64,000 nucleotides of DNA from Bacteroidales bacterium. GTDB lineage: Bacteria; Bacteroidota; Bacteroidia; Bacteroidales; GCA-2748055. A program made the translations under genes and the position numbers. The notes under the pieces are model-generated. The model had not been told where the DNA came from and made no database searches. It saw nothing but the letters and a program-made list of their open reading frames with translations. The stretch covers positions 25,805-89,804 of the forward strand of contig JARGFM010000005.1 of NCBI GenBank assembly GCA_029210725.1. Direction: 5' to 3'. This document shows, one piece after another, positions 46,444 through 55,864 of this stretch (within the stretch, counting starts at the first letter, position 1; the number at the start of each line of letters is the position of its first letter).

Positions 46444-47555
46444 GAAAGTAATCTGAGAATCTTTTCCGCACCGGCTCTGTTGGAAAACTCCTTCAGGGCC
46501 TTTTCCCTTTCTCTGATCTGCTCTTCATCAAAGGGCTGAATCATAAGATCATGAAGCTGCAGTTCCAGTTCGTGATCCGATGTGGCCACCGTGCACAGTT
46601 TTTCCAGTCCGCTTCCCTCGACTGTTTCCGGATTTACCAGACAGTGTCTGCCCATGAAAAGTGCATGCAGCAGTTTGAGTTTAATTCCTGTTGCCTGGGA
46701 AGTGAAAAGCAGATTGATTTGTGCCCGGGCAATCAGGCTGTCCAGTTCCTGGTCCCCGGGATCCGCATGCAGCCGGATATTCTTATATCGGGAAAGACGC
46801 CTGCGAAATCTTCGGGAAGGATTTTTTCCTGCAACCACTACCGGGTAAGGCAGGCCAGCCAGGCTCTCCCGGGCCAGAGATAGAAACATCTCAGAATTCT
46901 CGGCCACCCCCAGATTTCCATGATAGAGGATGTAGGTACCCCGTCCGGGTAAGGACAATACCTCTTCAAAGCGGTGAAATGCCGGGATGAATGTGGCATT
47001 CCCGTACTGCTTATTAAAATATCGGGTTTCATGTTTGGCTATGGAAAGGATATGGTCGGCATGCCGGACTATTTTCTCATAAGGTTTTAACTTCACGGAC
47101 TCCGACAGGAAGAAAAGCTTATGATAGAGATTCCGGGCCGACCGGGCCAGTCCCCGGTAGTATTCGTGCTCTATGTTGTGTGCCCTCACCAGGGTTTTCT
47201 TCCTGGCCTGAATGGCCAGAAGCAGCATGCCGGTAGTATGAAGTCCTTCAAAAAGTACAGGAAATGCATCTCCGAGAAGATTCTTTGGCATGGTATTTGA
47301 TTTTCTTGTAATTACAATATAAGGATCCGAGTTCAAAAGGTATTTTATCCCTTTCTTCCTGGGGTAGTAATAAACTTTGAAACAAAGATCTTCAAGTTCT
47401 TTGGAAGATTTTCGCCCGTATTGAAAACAGTGGAGAATAATCCGGATCCCGGCCTGTGAGAGAGCCTGCAGTTTATAATAAACATCTATGACACCTCCGT
47501 AATCGGCCGGATAGGGGATATTGAAGGAGATTATATGAAGATATTGCGACGACAT
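46440..47555 (-). CDS. Glycosyltransferase, GT-B fold (GT4-like)
   Basis: 371 residues. The N-terminal half begins HIISFNIPYPADYGGVIDVY, a typical GT4 start, and the C-terminal half has YILYHGNLGVAENSEM and a later acidic segment (TATGIKLKLLHALFMGRHCLV) where the nucleotide-sugar site of GT-B enzymes lies. It probably adds a sugar to a surface glycan or lipid in the cytoplasm. There is no polysaccharide cluster around it. Its ATG is preceded by about 300 bases of AT-rich sequence shared with the methyltransferase promoter region. Confidence 0.85.
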   Translation of the reverse strand: MSSQYLHIISFNIPYPADYGGVIDVYYKLQALSQAGIRIILHCFQYGRKSSKELEDLCFKVYYYPRKKGIKYLLNSDPYIVITRKSNTMPKNLLGDAFPVLFEGLHTTGMLLLAIQARKKTLVRAHNIEHEYYRGLARSARNLYHKLFFLSESVKLKPYEKIVRHADHILSIAKHETRYFNKQYGNATFIPAFHRFEEVLSLPGRGTYILYHGNLGVAENSEMFLSLARESLAGLPYPVVVAGKNPSRRFRRRLSRYKNIRLHADPGDQELDSLIARAQINLLFTSQATGIKLKLLHALFMGRHCLVNPETVEGSGLEKLCTVATSDHELELQLHDLMIQPFDEEQIREREKALKEFSNRAGAEKILRLLS

Positions 47556-47741
47556 TTTAAACCCTGGTATCCAGAGCGTGTCTAACTGTTAAAGATACAG
47601 CAAAAAATATTAACAATTTTTAAAGAAAATTTTCAAAATTTAGTGCAACTTTTTTGCAATTTGCACGTTATAAAAATGTAGAAACATTATTGATTATCAA
47701 ATAGATAATTTCGTTCTTTAAATTCTACATTTCTTTTCATA

Positions 47742-47803
47742 GATTTAGTTTTAGGGTTAGTTTAGTTTTAAGATCCCCTGGCGCCCGCCGGGGGGTCTTT
47801 TTT
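47742..47803 (+). ncRNA. TTTAGTT-rich leader or small RNA ending in a terminator
   Basis: The gap 47556-47856 has no gene. Near its right end a tract TTTAGTTTTAGGGTTAGTTT (starting 47744) leads to a strong GC hairpin, GATCCCCTGGC (47772-47782) with GCCGGGGGGTC (47787-47797), and six T (47798-47803). This resembles the candidate RNA at 8710-8813. A near -7 box (TACATTTC, 47726-47733, one mismatch) lies upstream; no -33 element. It could be a free small RNA or an attenuating leader of the methyltransferase gene 54 bases downstream. Confidence 0.4.
47772..47803 (+). terminator. Strong intrinsic terminator upstream of the methyltransferase gene
   Basis: 11-bp GC-rich stem (47772-47782 with 47787-47797, a 4-base loop) followed by TTTTTT. 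It has no plus-strand coding gene before it for more than a kilobase, so it ends a leader or a small RNA. Confidence 0.8.
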
Positions 47804-47856
47804 GTTCTGATTTCTTGCTTAGGCGAATAATCAATAACTTGCTGAAAATATTTACT

Positions 47857-48672
47857 ATGAAACTTATTAAATATTTGTTGGGTGCCGGCTCATTTAAGTG
47901 GTACTACAGGTTATTGAATGATCTTTACAGAACCGTCTATGGCAGGGAGCTGATGTTGCATTTCCCCTTCTATATTCAGGAGAATGAATCTTTTGTTCAA
48001 CGGCAGATCAATCTGGTAAATCATTGCCTTGAAAATCTGGGTGATTTGTCAGATAAACTTCTGCTGGAGGTGGGTTGCGGAAACGGTGCAAACTGCAAAT
48101 ATATCTCCACATTAAATGAAACGGTAAACATCATTGGGATTGATCTGAATGAAGAGAATCTGGAGATCGCCAGGGCGCATATGGGAAGCTCCAGAACAAT
48201 ATTCCTCCAGGATGATGCCCAAAGACTGGAACATATCGAGGATTCTTCGATCGATATTCTTATCTGCATTGAAAGTGCCTTGCATTATCCGGATAAGAAT
48301 GCTTTTTTTAATCAGATCAAAAGGGTTCTGAAACCAGACGGCAGATTTGTGGTGGCGGATATCCTGCGGCGAACGGGAGATCGCGGAAGGTCGCTATGGT
48401 GGTGGAAAAAGACCATGTTGCTGCACCATACCCACGAAAATGATTACCGGAACTATGCCGCCGGAAACAAGCTGAACTATCTTTCATCCAGAGACATAAG
48501 CCCTGAAATTATGAAAGGGTATGAGGGGCACAGGAGCTGGATACCAAAGGAAAACCGAAGCTGGGCCATGTTTATCCTGCTAAGGGCAACCCTGGCCATC
48601 CTGGTCAGGCTTTACCTGAAGGAGCTTCGGAACCATAAAAAATATATGGTGTTTAACGGAGTTCATGCTTAA
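47857..48672 (+). CDS. SAM-dependent methyltransferase, class I
   Basis: 271 residues from the ATG at 47857. A TTG at 47815 would add 14 residues but lies only 12 bases after a terminator, so the ATG is preferred. Motif I is LLEVGCGNGANCKYI (about 88-102), the acidic strand-2 end is NIIGIDLNEEN, and DILICIESALHYP is motif post-II. The family includes small-molecule methylases (ubiquinone/tocopherol style) and natural-product enzymes. There is a hydrophobic C-terminal segment (about 245-258, MFILLRATLAILVRL) that may attach it to the membrane. Substrate unknown. Confidence 0.82.
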   Translation: MKLIKYLLGAGSFKWYYRLLNDLYRTVYGRELMLHFPFYIQENESFVQRQINLVNHCLENLGDLSDKLLLEVGCGNGANCKYISTLNETVNIIGIDLNEENLEIARAHMGSSRTIFLQDDAQRLEHIEDSSIDILICIESALHYPDKNAFFNQIKRVLKPDGRFVVADILRRTGDRGRSLWWWKKTMLLHHTHENDYRNYAAGNKLNYLSSRDISPEIMKGYEGHRSWIPKENRSWAMFILLRATLAILVRLYLKELRNHKKYMVFNGVHA

Positions 48673-48705
48673 GGAAGATTGTCACGTTAAGTTGGTTTCA
48701 TTTTT

Positions 48706-48713
48706 TATCTTTG
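48706..48713 (+). promoter_or_regulatory. -7 promoter box of argS
   Basis: TATCTTTG matches TAnnTTTG, 16 bases before the argS ATG. Confidence 0.5.
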
Positions 48714-48729
48714 CATTTCATAAAAAGAG

Positions 48730-50511
48730 ATGCAGAAAATCGATCAAATCATCAGGCTCCTTGTTGTGGAGGCGATCAGGGAGAAGTGGGGATACCCATT
48801 GGAAGAGGAAAACGTTCAGATCCAGAAAACCAAGCGTGAATTTACAGGTGATTTCACAGTGGTTGTGTTTCCGCTGCTCCGGCATTCCAGACTTTCTCCG
48901 GAAGAGACCGGAAAGGTGCTTGGCACTTACCTCCTGGAGCATTCTGCCCTGGTATCTCAATTTAATGTGATCAAAGGTTTCCTGAATCTGGTGGTAGCAC
49001 AGCAGTACTGGAAGGATTTCCTGGCAGGCGATCTGCAGGACGATTCTTTTGGCACCCTTCAGGTGGACCAGGAATCACCACTGGTCATGATCGAGTATTC
49101 CTCTCCCAATACCAATAAACCGCTGCATCTGGGACATATCAGAAACAATCTCCTGGGTCATTCAGTGGCGCGAATCCTGAAAGCTGCCGGTAAGCGTGTG
49201 GTGCAGGTTAACCTTGTGAATGACAGGGGAATCCACATATGTAAGTCGATGCTGGCCTGGCAGATGGAGGGCAAGGGTGCAGATCCGGAATCGACGGGAA
49301 AGAAAGGCGATCATCTGGTGGGTGACTACTATGTCAGGTTCGACCAGATATACAAGGCAGAGATTCAGGGACTCATGGAACAGGGAAAAAGCAAGGCAGA
49401 GGCAGAGGCCTCGGCTCCGGTTCTGCTGGAAGCTAGGGAGATGCTCAGAAAATGGGAGGCTGAAGATCCTGAGATCAGAAAACTCTGGTCCACCATGAAT
49501 AACTGGGTGTATGCAGGATTTGAAGAAACATACAGGCGTCTGGGGGTTTCCTTTGATAAAACATATTATGAGTCAGAGACCTATAAGCTGGGCAGGGAAA
49601 TTGTACTGAAAGGGCTTCAGGAAGCAGCCCTCTATCAGAAAGAGGATGGCTCGGTTTGGGCCAACCTGGAGGATGAGGGACTGGATCATAAGTTGCTGCT
49701 TCGCTCCGACGGAACCTCGGTCTATATGACCCAGGATGTGGGGACTGCACACCAGCGGTATAAGGAGTCGGCCTTTGATTCGCATATTTATGTGGTTGGA
49801 AACGAACAGAATTACCACTTCCAGGTTCTTGCTTTTGTCTTGAAAAAACTGGGATATGCCTGGGCTGATAAGCTTTATCATCTTTCTTACGGAATGGTTG
49901 AACTGCCCGAAGGAAAAATGAAATCCAGAGAGGGCACCGTGGTTGATGCCGATGAGCTTATGGATGAGATGGAACTCACCGCCCGGCAGATGTCGGAAGA
50001 ACTGGGTAAACTGGAGGGTTTCAGCGAAGAAGAGAAAAATCGTATCTTCAGGCAGGTGGGGATGGGGGCCCTGAAGTATTTTATTCTGAAGGTCGATCCT
50101 AAAAAGAACATGACCTTTGATCCCAGGGAATCTGTTGATTTTAACGGGAATACCGGACCTTTTATACAATATACTTATGCCCGCATCCGTAGTGTTATGA
50201 GAAAAGGGGCCGGAGAGCAGAAGGGAGGAGTGCCTGAGGAACTGAATGATAAAGAGATTGCCCTGATCCGTATGATGCACGATTTTCCTGAAATACTCAA
50301 CGAAGCAGCCAGAACCCTGAATCCGTCGCTTATTGCCAATTTCCTGTATGAACTGGCCAGAGAATTTAATCAGTTCTACCACGACCACAGTATTCTCACT
50401 GCCGGGACGAAGGGACAAATTATTCAGCGCCTGCTGCTTGCAGAGGCTGCCGGTAATATGATTGAATCGGGCATGGAGCTTCTGGGTATTGAAGTCCCGG
50501 AACGAATGTAG
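48730..50511 (+). CDS. argS: Arginyl-tRNA synthetase
   Basis: 593 residues. The N-terminal tRNA-binding Add1 domain (about 1-105) is followed by the class I catalytic core. The HIGH motif is HLGH in SSPNTNKPLHLGHIRNN (about 126-143, read in two parts), and the KMSKS loop appears as KMKSREG (about 398-404). The C-terminal DALR anticodon-binding domain ends the protein. It charges tRNA-Arg with arginine. It has its own -7 box and is followed after 22 bases by a TPR gene, likely read through. Confidence 0.97.
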   Translation: MQKIDQIIRLLVVEAIREKWGYPLEEENVQIQKTKREFTGDFTVVVFPLLRHSRLSPEETGKVLGTYLLEHSALVSQFNVIKGFLNLVVAQQYWKDFLAGDLQDDSFGTLQVDQESPLVMIEYSSPNTNKPLHLGHIRNNLLGHSVARILKAAGKRVVQVNLVNDRGIHICKSMLAWQMEGKGADPESTGKKGDHLVGDYYVRFDQIYKAEIQGLMEQGKSKAEAEASAPVLLEAREMLRKWEAEDPEIRKLWSTMNNWVYAGFEETYRRLGVSFDKTYYESETYKLGREIVLKGLQEAALYQKEDGSVWANLEDEGLDHKLLLRSDGTSVYMTQDVGTAHQRYKESAFDSHIYVVGNEQNYHFQVLAFVLKKLGYAWADKLYHLSYGMVELPEGKMKSREGTVVDADELMDEMELTARQMSEELGKLEGFSEEEKNRIFRQVGMGALKYFILKVDPKKNMTFDPRESVDFNGNTGPFIQYTYARIRSVMRKGAGEQKGGVPEELNDKEIALIRMMHDFPEILNEAARTLNPSLIANFLYELAREFNQFYHDHSILTAGTKGQIIQRLLLAEAAGNMIESGMELLGIEVPERM

Positions 50512-50533
50512 GTCCCAATCGTAAGTTACTAAG

Positions 50534-51649
50534 ATGAAGCAGAGCATTCTGATATTACTAATTATGGGTATGGCAGTCACCGTAGCAGGTCAGAAAAGCA
50601 GGGTGATGGCAGTGAAGCAGCTGATAGATGGTGAAAAGTATGAGGAGGCTAAGGAGTTTATCGAGCTGGCCATATGGAACGATAAAACCTCCCGATGGCC
50701 CCGGACCTACTACACCAAAGGATGGTTATGTCAGACGGCTTATGAAGCCGGAGTGAAAAAAAATGACGCCAAGTTGATCAATCTCTTCCCCGATCAGCTC
50801 TACGTGGCCTACGATGCCTATGAGAAAGCCCTGGAGCTGGATGCAGGAGAGCGCCTGCACACCATCATCAGGCAGAATTATTATCTCCTTTCGAACGATT
50901 TCAGGTCCCTGGGGGAGAAGCTCTATAAAAAAGGGGATTTTAAGGAAGCCCTTCGTGCATTCGAGCATGCACTTTTACTTGCGAAAAGTGATCTGATCTC
51001 GGCTAAAACGGATACCAGCCTGGTTTATAATACGGCCATGGCCGCCTATGAAAGTAAAAACTGGGAGAAAGCCACTGCGTATTTAAGCGGACTGCATGAA
51101 GATGCTTATTCAAGCAAGGCCAGTCTGCTTCTGTCCATGGCCTTTTTAAATGTAGGAGATACTATCGGCAGCGATGAGGTGTTGATGGAGGGGGTGAAAA
51201 TCTACCGGTACGAGGAATCGATGGTGATGTACCTGGTCAATAATCTGGTCAGCAGAGGCAGAGCCGAAACTGCGATCACTGTTCTGGACAGTGCCATTGT
51301 TGTCAGGCCCGACAACTTCAGGTTTCTCTGGGCAAGAGGACTGGTCTTCCAGCAGACAGGACAAAATGAGGAGGCCATAGAAAATTTCCTGAAGGCCGTA
51401 AATATATACCCTGATGAAGCAGAATTGTATTACCACCTGGGTTTGAGCTATTACAATATCGGGATCGAACTTCGTGAATCGGCTTCTCATATTTTGGAAA
51501 ACAATGAATATCTCCGTGCCAGGGAGCTCTATTTGGAAAAATTCAGGGAAGCTATCAAATGGCTGGAAAGATCCTATGAATTGAACCCTCAAAAGGAGGA
51601 GGCAGCTTCCATCTTATTCCAGCTCTATAACCAGCTTCAGATGAAGTAA
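50534..51649 (+). CDS. Secreted or periplasmic TPR-repeat protein
   Basis: 371 residues. A short signal peptide (about 1-19, ILILLIMGMAVTVAG) is followed by tetratricopeptide helices over most of the length, clearest in GDFKEALRAFEHALLLAKS and in GQNEEAIENFLKAVNIYPDEAELYYHLGLSYYNIG (about 270-320). Such proteins act as scaffolds in the periplasm. Its specific partner is unknown. It shares the strand with argS and converges on the DUF3078 gene. Confidence 0.85.
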   Translation: MKQSILILLIMGMAVTVAGQKSRVMAVKQLIDGEKYEEAKEFIELAIWNDKTSRWPRTYYTKGWLCQTAYEAGVKKNDAKLINLFPDQLYVAYDAYEKALELDAGERLHTIIRQNYYLLSNDFRSLGEKLYKKGDFKEALRAFEHALLLAKSDLISAKTDTSLVYNTAMAAYESKNWEKATAYLSGLHEDAYSSKASLLLSMAFLNVGDTIGSDEVLMEGVKIYRYEESMVMYLVNNLVSRGRAETAITVLDSAIVVRPDNFRFLWARGLVFQQTGQNEEAIENFLKAVNIYPDEAELYYHLGLSYYNIGIELRESASHILENNEYLRARELYLEKFREAIKWLERSYELNPQKEEAASILFQLYNQLQMK

Positions 51650-51682
51650 GCAGAAGAAGCCCTGCGGCACAGTACCCATGTC

Positions 51683-53575
51683 TCAGAATTTAAACTGCAG
51701 CGACAAACCGATAAACTCTTTGAACTGGGTCCGGGCCACCTTCTTCCCGCTGCCATCGGGCAGGAGGATGGGCGAACCTTCCGAATCAAGCACCGCGAAT
51801 CGTATATCATCATCATAGATCAGGTGGAGGTTGATCCGGACCGTAAAGAACCAATTGATTCTCTGATCCAGGATCAGTTCCCAGTCCACATCCACATTCT
51901 GGGGTTTATCCAGGTAGCCTGAAAACAATCTGATTCGGTTTTCTATGGTCAGATCCTTGAATGGACTTACTTTGTTGTTAACTACGATCTGCGCCCCCAT
52001 CTCCTGTTTGGCTCTCCTGCCCTCCTCAATACCGTGCTTGGTCTGATCGATCTGGGCGGTGTCAAGGACAAAGGTGTTCTTGTAGGAAAGGGGGGCCATG
52101 TTTATACTTGTATTCTTGATGGGTTTATATTCCACACCCAGACCTAAAGTCAGGGAGCCCGGATTCAGGAATTTGGAGACCACCACCGAATCGTTGGGGT
52201 AATTATAACCTTTGGCCAGCTGGTTTTTCATGTAAAAGGTGGCACTCATCCCGATTTTTCCGGAAGCATTTCTGTTGAATTTGGAGTTGATCTCAAAGAG
52301 ATCATGATTTTTACGAAAACCGTTCTCTTTTGTACTCAGAGTTCCAAAATTGATCCGTATGGAGTTGAACCATTTGGTATTGGCCGCATTGTTATTATAG
52401 GTAGCTTCCCCAAGCAGGTCTATCAGGGTGGAGAAGGAGCTCTCTCCTCCTTTGGTCCAGTTGCTCAGGTAGCTCTGGTTCAGGGAGAAAGAACTTCCGA
52501 AATCATAATTCCAGTAAACGGGGTCCGGTTCAAGCCGGTCCATGGTGACCAGGGATAGCTCGGGCATTTGCACAAATTCAGGAAGATAATGGATATCCTC
52601 TTTCATCAGGCGGCTGATACTTACATCGTCTTCAAGCAGGAGGCTGATCTCATTGGGCCCGGGATTTCCGATCCAGATGGTGATGGAGTCTTTGTTATAG
52701 TTTTTCACCCAGACCCGGTATGCTTCCTCGTCTCCCCTGGTGAGCCAGAACGGGATCCTGTTTCCATACATATCATTTATCCACAGGATACTTGAGTCAC
52801 GTTCGCTGGTATAATCAAGAAGTTTGTTCACAGCATATTGCAGAGAATCGAGCTGGTTTTCTCCTTCCAAAAACTGAAAAGGTGAATCCTCAGGAGCCTT
52901 CCAGACCAGCCCGGGCATGTAATAAAAAACCTTGCTTTTATCCTCGGACAAATGGCCTGGCTTTTTTTCCGTATCCAGGGATGGAATAATCTGATTATTG
53001 CGGATGGAGTGCAGGGTAATCCCCAGGGACTTCAGGGCGGAACTGTCAATAATCGAGATGATAAGCGTATCGGGAACCGGGAGAGGAGTTTCGACGACCG
53101 GTGAGGAATCAGATACAACAGCAGTATCTTCAGATATATCCGGAGTCCCGGGACCGGGATAGATAAGCCGGATCTCTTTTCTCAGGTATAGGTCAGGGCT
53201 CCATCCACCCGGATCCACCAGAAAGGTCGAATCATTCACCCATTTCACATCACTGCTTCCGGAAAGCACCGGTTCTCCAGCCTCGACTGCAATCAGCCTA
53301 AAATCTTCTTTCAGGAGTCTGTGTCGTACCGAGTCGAAGGGTTCAATGCTGTGATCCAGAAGGCGCTGGAGAGCTTTTCTTAAAGAATCCTCCTCTGCCT
53401 GCCAGTGAGCATCCGTCTGAACCACTTGTTCCACAAAGGCCTGGGCTGCTAGGGTACTGAACTGAGGACTGCTCTTGATAGAATCGGCGCTGCCTGAATC
53501 CGGATTGGTTCTTATTTGTGCTGACAGGGTACAGGCCATCAGGCTGGCCAGCACCAACAACGATAGTTGTTTCAT
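51683..53575 (-). CDS. DUF3078 outer-membrane-type protein with a long N-terminal extension
   Basis: 630 residues. Signal peptide (about 1-19). The C-terminal 275 residues are DUF3078: many amphipathic strands starting WNYDFGSSFSLNQSYLSNW (about 352-370) and ending in Phe (LQFKF), as outer-membrane barrels do. The N-terminal 330 residues are an extension with Pro/Thr/Ser-rich stretches and a region (about 200-330) of beta-sandwich appearance (SITIWIGNPGPNEISLLLE). DUF3078 proteins are usually only about 300 residues, so the extension is unusual. Function unknown; it lies between TPR and folD. Confidence 0.82.
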   Translation of the reverse strand: MKQLSLLVLASLMACTLSAQIRTNPDSGSADSIKSSPQFSTLAAQAFVEQVVQTDAHWQAEEDSLRKALQRLLDHSIEPFDSVRHRLLKEDFRLIAVEAGEPVLSGSSDVKWVNDSTFLVDPGGWSPDLYLRKEIRLIYPGPGTPDISEDTAVVSDSSPVVETPLPVPDTLIISIIDSSALKSLGITLHSIRNNQIIPSLDTEKKPGHLSEDKSKVFYYMPGLVWKAPEDSPFQFLEGENQLDSLQYAVNKLLDYTSERDSSILWINDMYGNRIPFWLTRGDEEAYRVWVKNYNKDSITIWIGNPGPNEISLLLEDDVSISRLMKEDIHYLPEFVQMPELSLVTMDRLEPDPVYWNYDFGSSFSLNQSYLSNWTKGGESSFSTLIDLLGEATYNNNAANTKWFNSIRINFGTLSTKENGFRKNHDLFEINSKFNRNASGKIGMSATFYMKNQLAKGYNYPNDSVVVSKFLNPGSLTLGLGVEYKPIKNTSINMAPLSYKNTFVLDTAQIDQTKHGIEEGRRAKQEMGAQIVVNNKVSPFKDLTIENRIRLFSGYLDKPQNVDVDWELILDQRINWFFTVRINLHLIYDDDIRFAVLDSEGSPILLPDGSGKKVARTQFKEFIGLSLQFKF

Positions 53576-53611
53576 TCTTGCGTGTTTAGATTCCGCTTGA
53601 TTAACGGATGG

Positions 53612-54487
53612 CTAACTATATATATTTCCCTTGGCGGCGAGAACTGTATTGCTGAGCAGCGATACCCTGGTCATGGGCCCAACCCCACCCGGTACAGGCG
53701 TAATATAGGAACACAAGGGTGCAACTTCATCAAAAACCACATCCCCTTTGAGGCGGAAACCTGATTTGGTTTCAGGGGAAGGGACCCGGGTTGTTCCCAC
53801 ATCGATCACCACGGCGCCCTCTTTGACCATACCGGCCTTGATAAAACCCGGCGATCCCAGAGCAGCGATCAGTATATCGGCAGATTTACAGAGGCCTTCC
53901 AGATCCTGTGTGCGGCTGTGAGCCACAGTGACGGTGGCATTCATTGACTTCTGCGACATTAAGATACTCATGGGCCTTCCCACAATATTACTTCTGCCCA
54001 CCACCACGCAGTGCTTGCCTGAAGTCCCGATGTGGTACCGTTTCAACAATTCGATAATTCCAAAAGGGGTAGCCGAGATAAAAGAGGGGAGTCCGATCAC
54101 TGTTCGCCCCACATTTACAGGGTGAAAACCATCCACATCTTTTCGAGGGTCGATGGTCTCAATGACTTTTTGTTCATGGATATGGCTTGGCAGTGGCAAC
54201 TGAACAATAAAGCCGTCCAGTTCAGGATCTTCGTTGAGCTCCCGGATCTTATCCAGAAGCAGATTCTCTTCTACCTCATCTTCGAAACGGATCAAGGTGG
54301 AACGGAAGCCCACTTCTTCACAGTCCTTGATCTTATAGGCCACATAGGTTTCGCTGCCTCCGTCATGACCCACCAGGATGGCTGCCAGATGCGGGGGCCT
54401 CTGACCGGCCCTTATCATAGAATCCACTTCTGCTTTGATCTCTTGTTTGAATGCCTTTGCGGTGGCTTTGCCATCAATTAGATGCAT
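53612..54487 (-). CDS. folD: Bifunctional methylenetetrahydrofolate dehydrogenase/cyclohydrolase
   Basis: 291 residues. Catalytic Tyr/Lys in [16 protein letters not shown], the signature [11 protein letters not shown], and the C-terminal NADP-binding [13 protein letters not shown] and [15 protein letters not shown]. It interconverts 5,10-methylene-THF and 10-formyl-THF for purine, thymidine and formyl-Met synthesis. Its start is 1 base after the ffh stop on the minus strand, so it is co-transcribed with ffh. Confidence 0.97.
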   Translation of the reverse strand: MHLIDGKATAKAFKQEIKAEVDSMIRAGQRPPHLAAILVGHDGGSETYVAYKIKDCEEVGFRSTLIRFEDEVEENLLLDKIRELNEDPELDGFIVQLPLPSHIHEQKVIETIDPRKDVDGFHPVNVGRTVIGLPSFISATPFGIIELLKRYHIGTSGKHCVVVGRSNIVGRPMSILMSQKSMNATVTVAHSRTQDLEGLCKSADILIAALGSPGFIKAGMVKEGAVVIDVGTTRVPSPETKSGFRLKGDVVFDEVAPLCSYITPVPGGVGPMTRVSLLSNTVLAAKGNIYS

Positions 54488-54488
54488 A

Positions 54489-55805
54489 TTATTTCATGTT
54501 TGGAATGCGCATTTTTTTACCGGAAGTCATCATCTTCATCATCTTTCTGGTCTCATCAAATTGTTTGACCAGCCGGTTTACCTCCGGAACAGTAGTTCCG
54601 CTGCCATAGGCAATTCTCTTTCTCCTGCTTCCATTCAAAAGAGCCGGGTTTGTTCGTTCCTCAGGGGTCATGGAATTGATGATGGCCTCTATCCCTTTGA
54701 AGGCATCATCGTCCATATCCAGGTCCTTCATGGCTTTTCCCATGCCCGGGATCATGCCGGCCAGGTCTTTGATATTGCCCATCTTTTTGATCTGCTGAAT
54801 CTGAGACATGAAATCAGTAAAATCAAATTGATTCCTGGCGATCTTTTTCTGCAGTTTACGGGCCTCTTCCTGATCATACTGTTCCTGGGCCTTCTCCACG
54901 AGCGAAACGATATCTCCCATTCCAAGAATCCGGTCGGCCATCCGTTTCGGATGAAAGGCATCCAGGGCATCCATCTTCTCACCCGTTCCCACGAACTTGA
55001 TTGGTTTGTCAACCACAGAGCGAATGGATAGAGCGGCTCCACCACGGGTATCCCCGTCAAGTTTGGTCAGGACCACGCCATCAAAATCGAGCCTGTCATT
55101 AAACTCTCTGGCTGTATTCACGGCATCCTGACCGGTCATGGAGTCGACCACAAAAAGAATTTCGTGGGGATTGACCGCCTCTTTTATGGCAGCAATCTCC
55201 TTCATCATCTCTTCATCAATGGCCAGACGTCCTGCAGTATCGACAATCACTGTATTATATCCCTTTTGCTTCGCCTCTTTAACAGCAGCTTTTGCAATTT
55301 TAACCGGGTTCATGTTGCCCTCCTCCGTGTAGACCGGAACACTGATCTGATCGCCCACAACTTTTAACTGGTTTATGGCTGCAGGCCTGTAAACGTCACC
55401 TGCCACAAGCAGGGCTTGCTTTCCCTGCTTATTTTTCAGGTGATTGGCCAGTTTCCCAGCAAAAGTGGTCTTACCGGAACCCTGTAATCCGGCAATCAAA
55501 ATAACTGTGGGATTTCCTTTCAGATTGATGGCGACATTTTCGCCTCCCATAAGTTTGCTCAGATGGTCATGGACAATCTTGACCATCATATCCGAGGGCT
55601 TCAGGGAAGTCAGGATTTCCTGACCCAGTGCCGCTTCCTTGACCTCTTCGGTAAACTGTTTGGCTATTTTAAAGTTGACGTCGGCATCCAGAAGTGCCCT
55701 TCTCACATCTTTCAGGGTTTCCGCCACATTGATCTCGGTGATCCGTCCCTGTCCCTTGAGCATTTTAAAGGAGCGCTCAAGCCTTTCTGATAGATTTTCA
55801 AACAT
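54489..55805 (-). CDS. ffh: Signal recognition particle protein Ffh
   Basis: 438 residues. N domain (about 1-95), G domain with [15 protein letters not shown] (P loop, about 107-121), [11 protein letters not shown] and [10 protein letters not shown], then the Met-rich M domain (about 300-438, [14 protein letters not shown]) that binds 4.5S RNA and signal sequences. It delivers nascent membrane proteins to FtsY/SecYEG. First gene of the ffh-folD unit on minus. Confidence 0.97.
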   Translation of the reverse strand: MFENLSERLERSFKMLKGQGRITEINVAETLKDVRRALLDADVNFKIAKQFTEEVKEAALGQEILTSLKPSDMMVKIVHDHLSKLMGGENVAINLKGNPTVILIAGLQGSGKTTFAGKLANHLKNKQGKQALLVAGDVYRPAAINQLKVVGDQISVPVYTEEGNMNPVKIAKAAVKEAKQKGYNTVIVDTAGRLAIDEEMMKEIAAIKEAVNPHEILFVVDSMTGQDAVNTAREFNDRLDFDGVVLTKLDGDTRGGAALSIRSVVDKPIKFVGTGEKMDALDAFHPKRMADRILGMGDIVSLVEKAQEQYDQEEARKLQKKIARNQFDFTDFMSQIQQIKKMGNIKDLAGMIPGMGKAMKDLDMDDDAFKGIEAIINSMTPEERTNPALLNGSRRKRIAYGSGTTVPEVNRLVKQFDETRKMMKMMTSGKKMRIPNMK

Positions 55806-55864
55806 TTGCAGTCGATTCTGTGATCAAGCTGCAAAAATAGCTAAAATCACTCATATTTCCACTT

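Noticed and set aside
49573..50580. 335-codon open frame on minus inside argS
   Set aside because: Antisense shadow; argS motifs are intact on plus.
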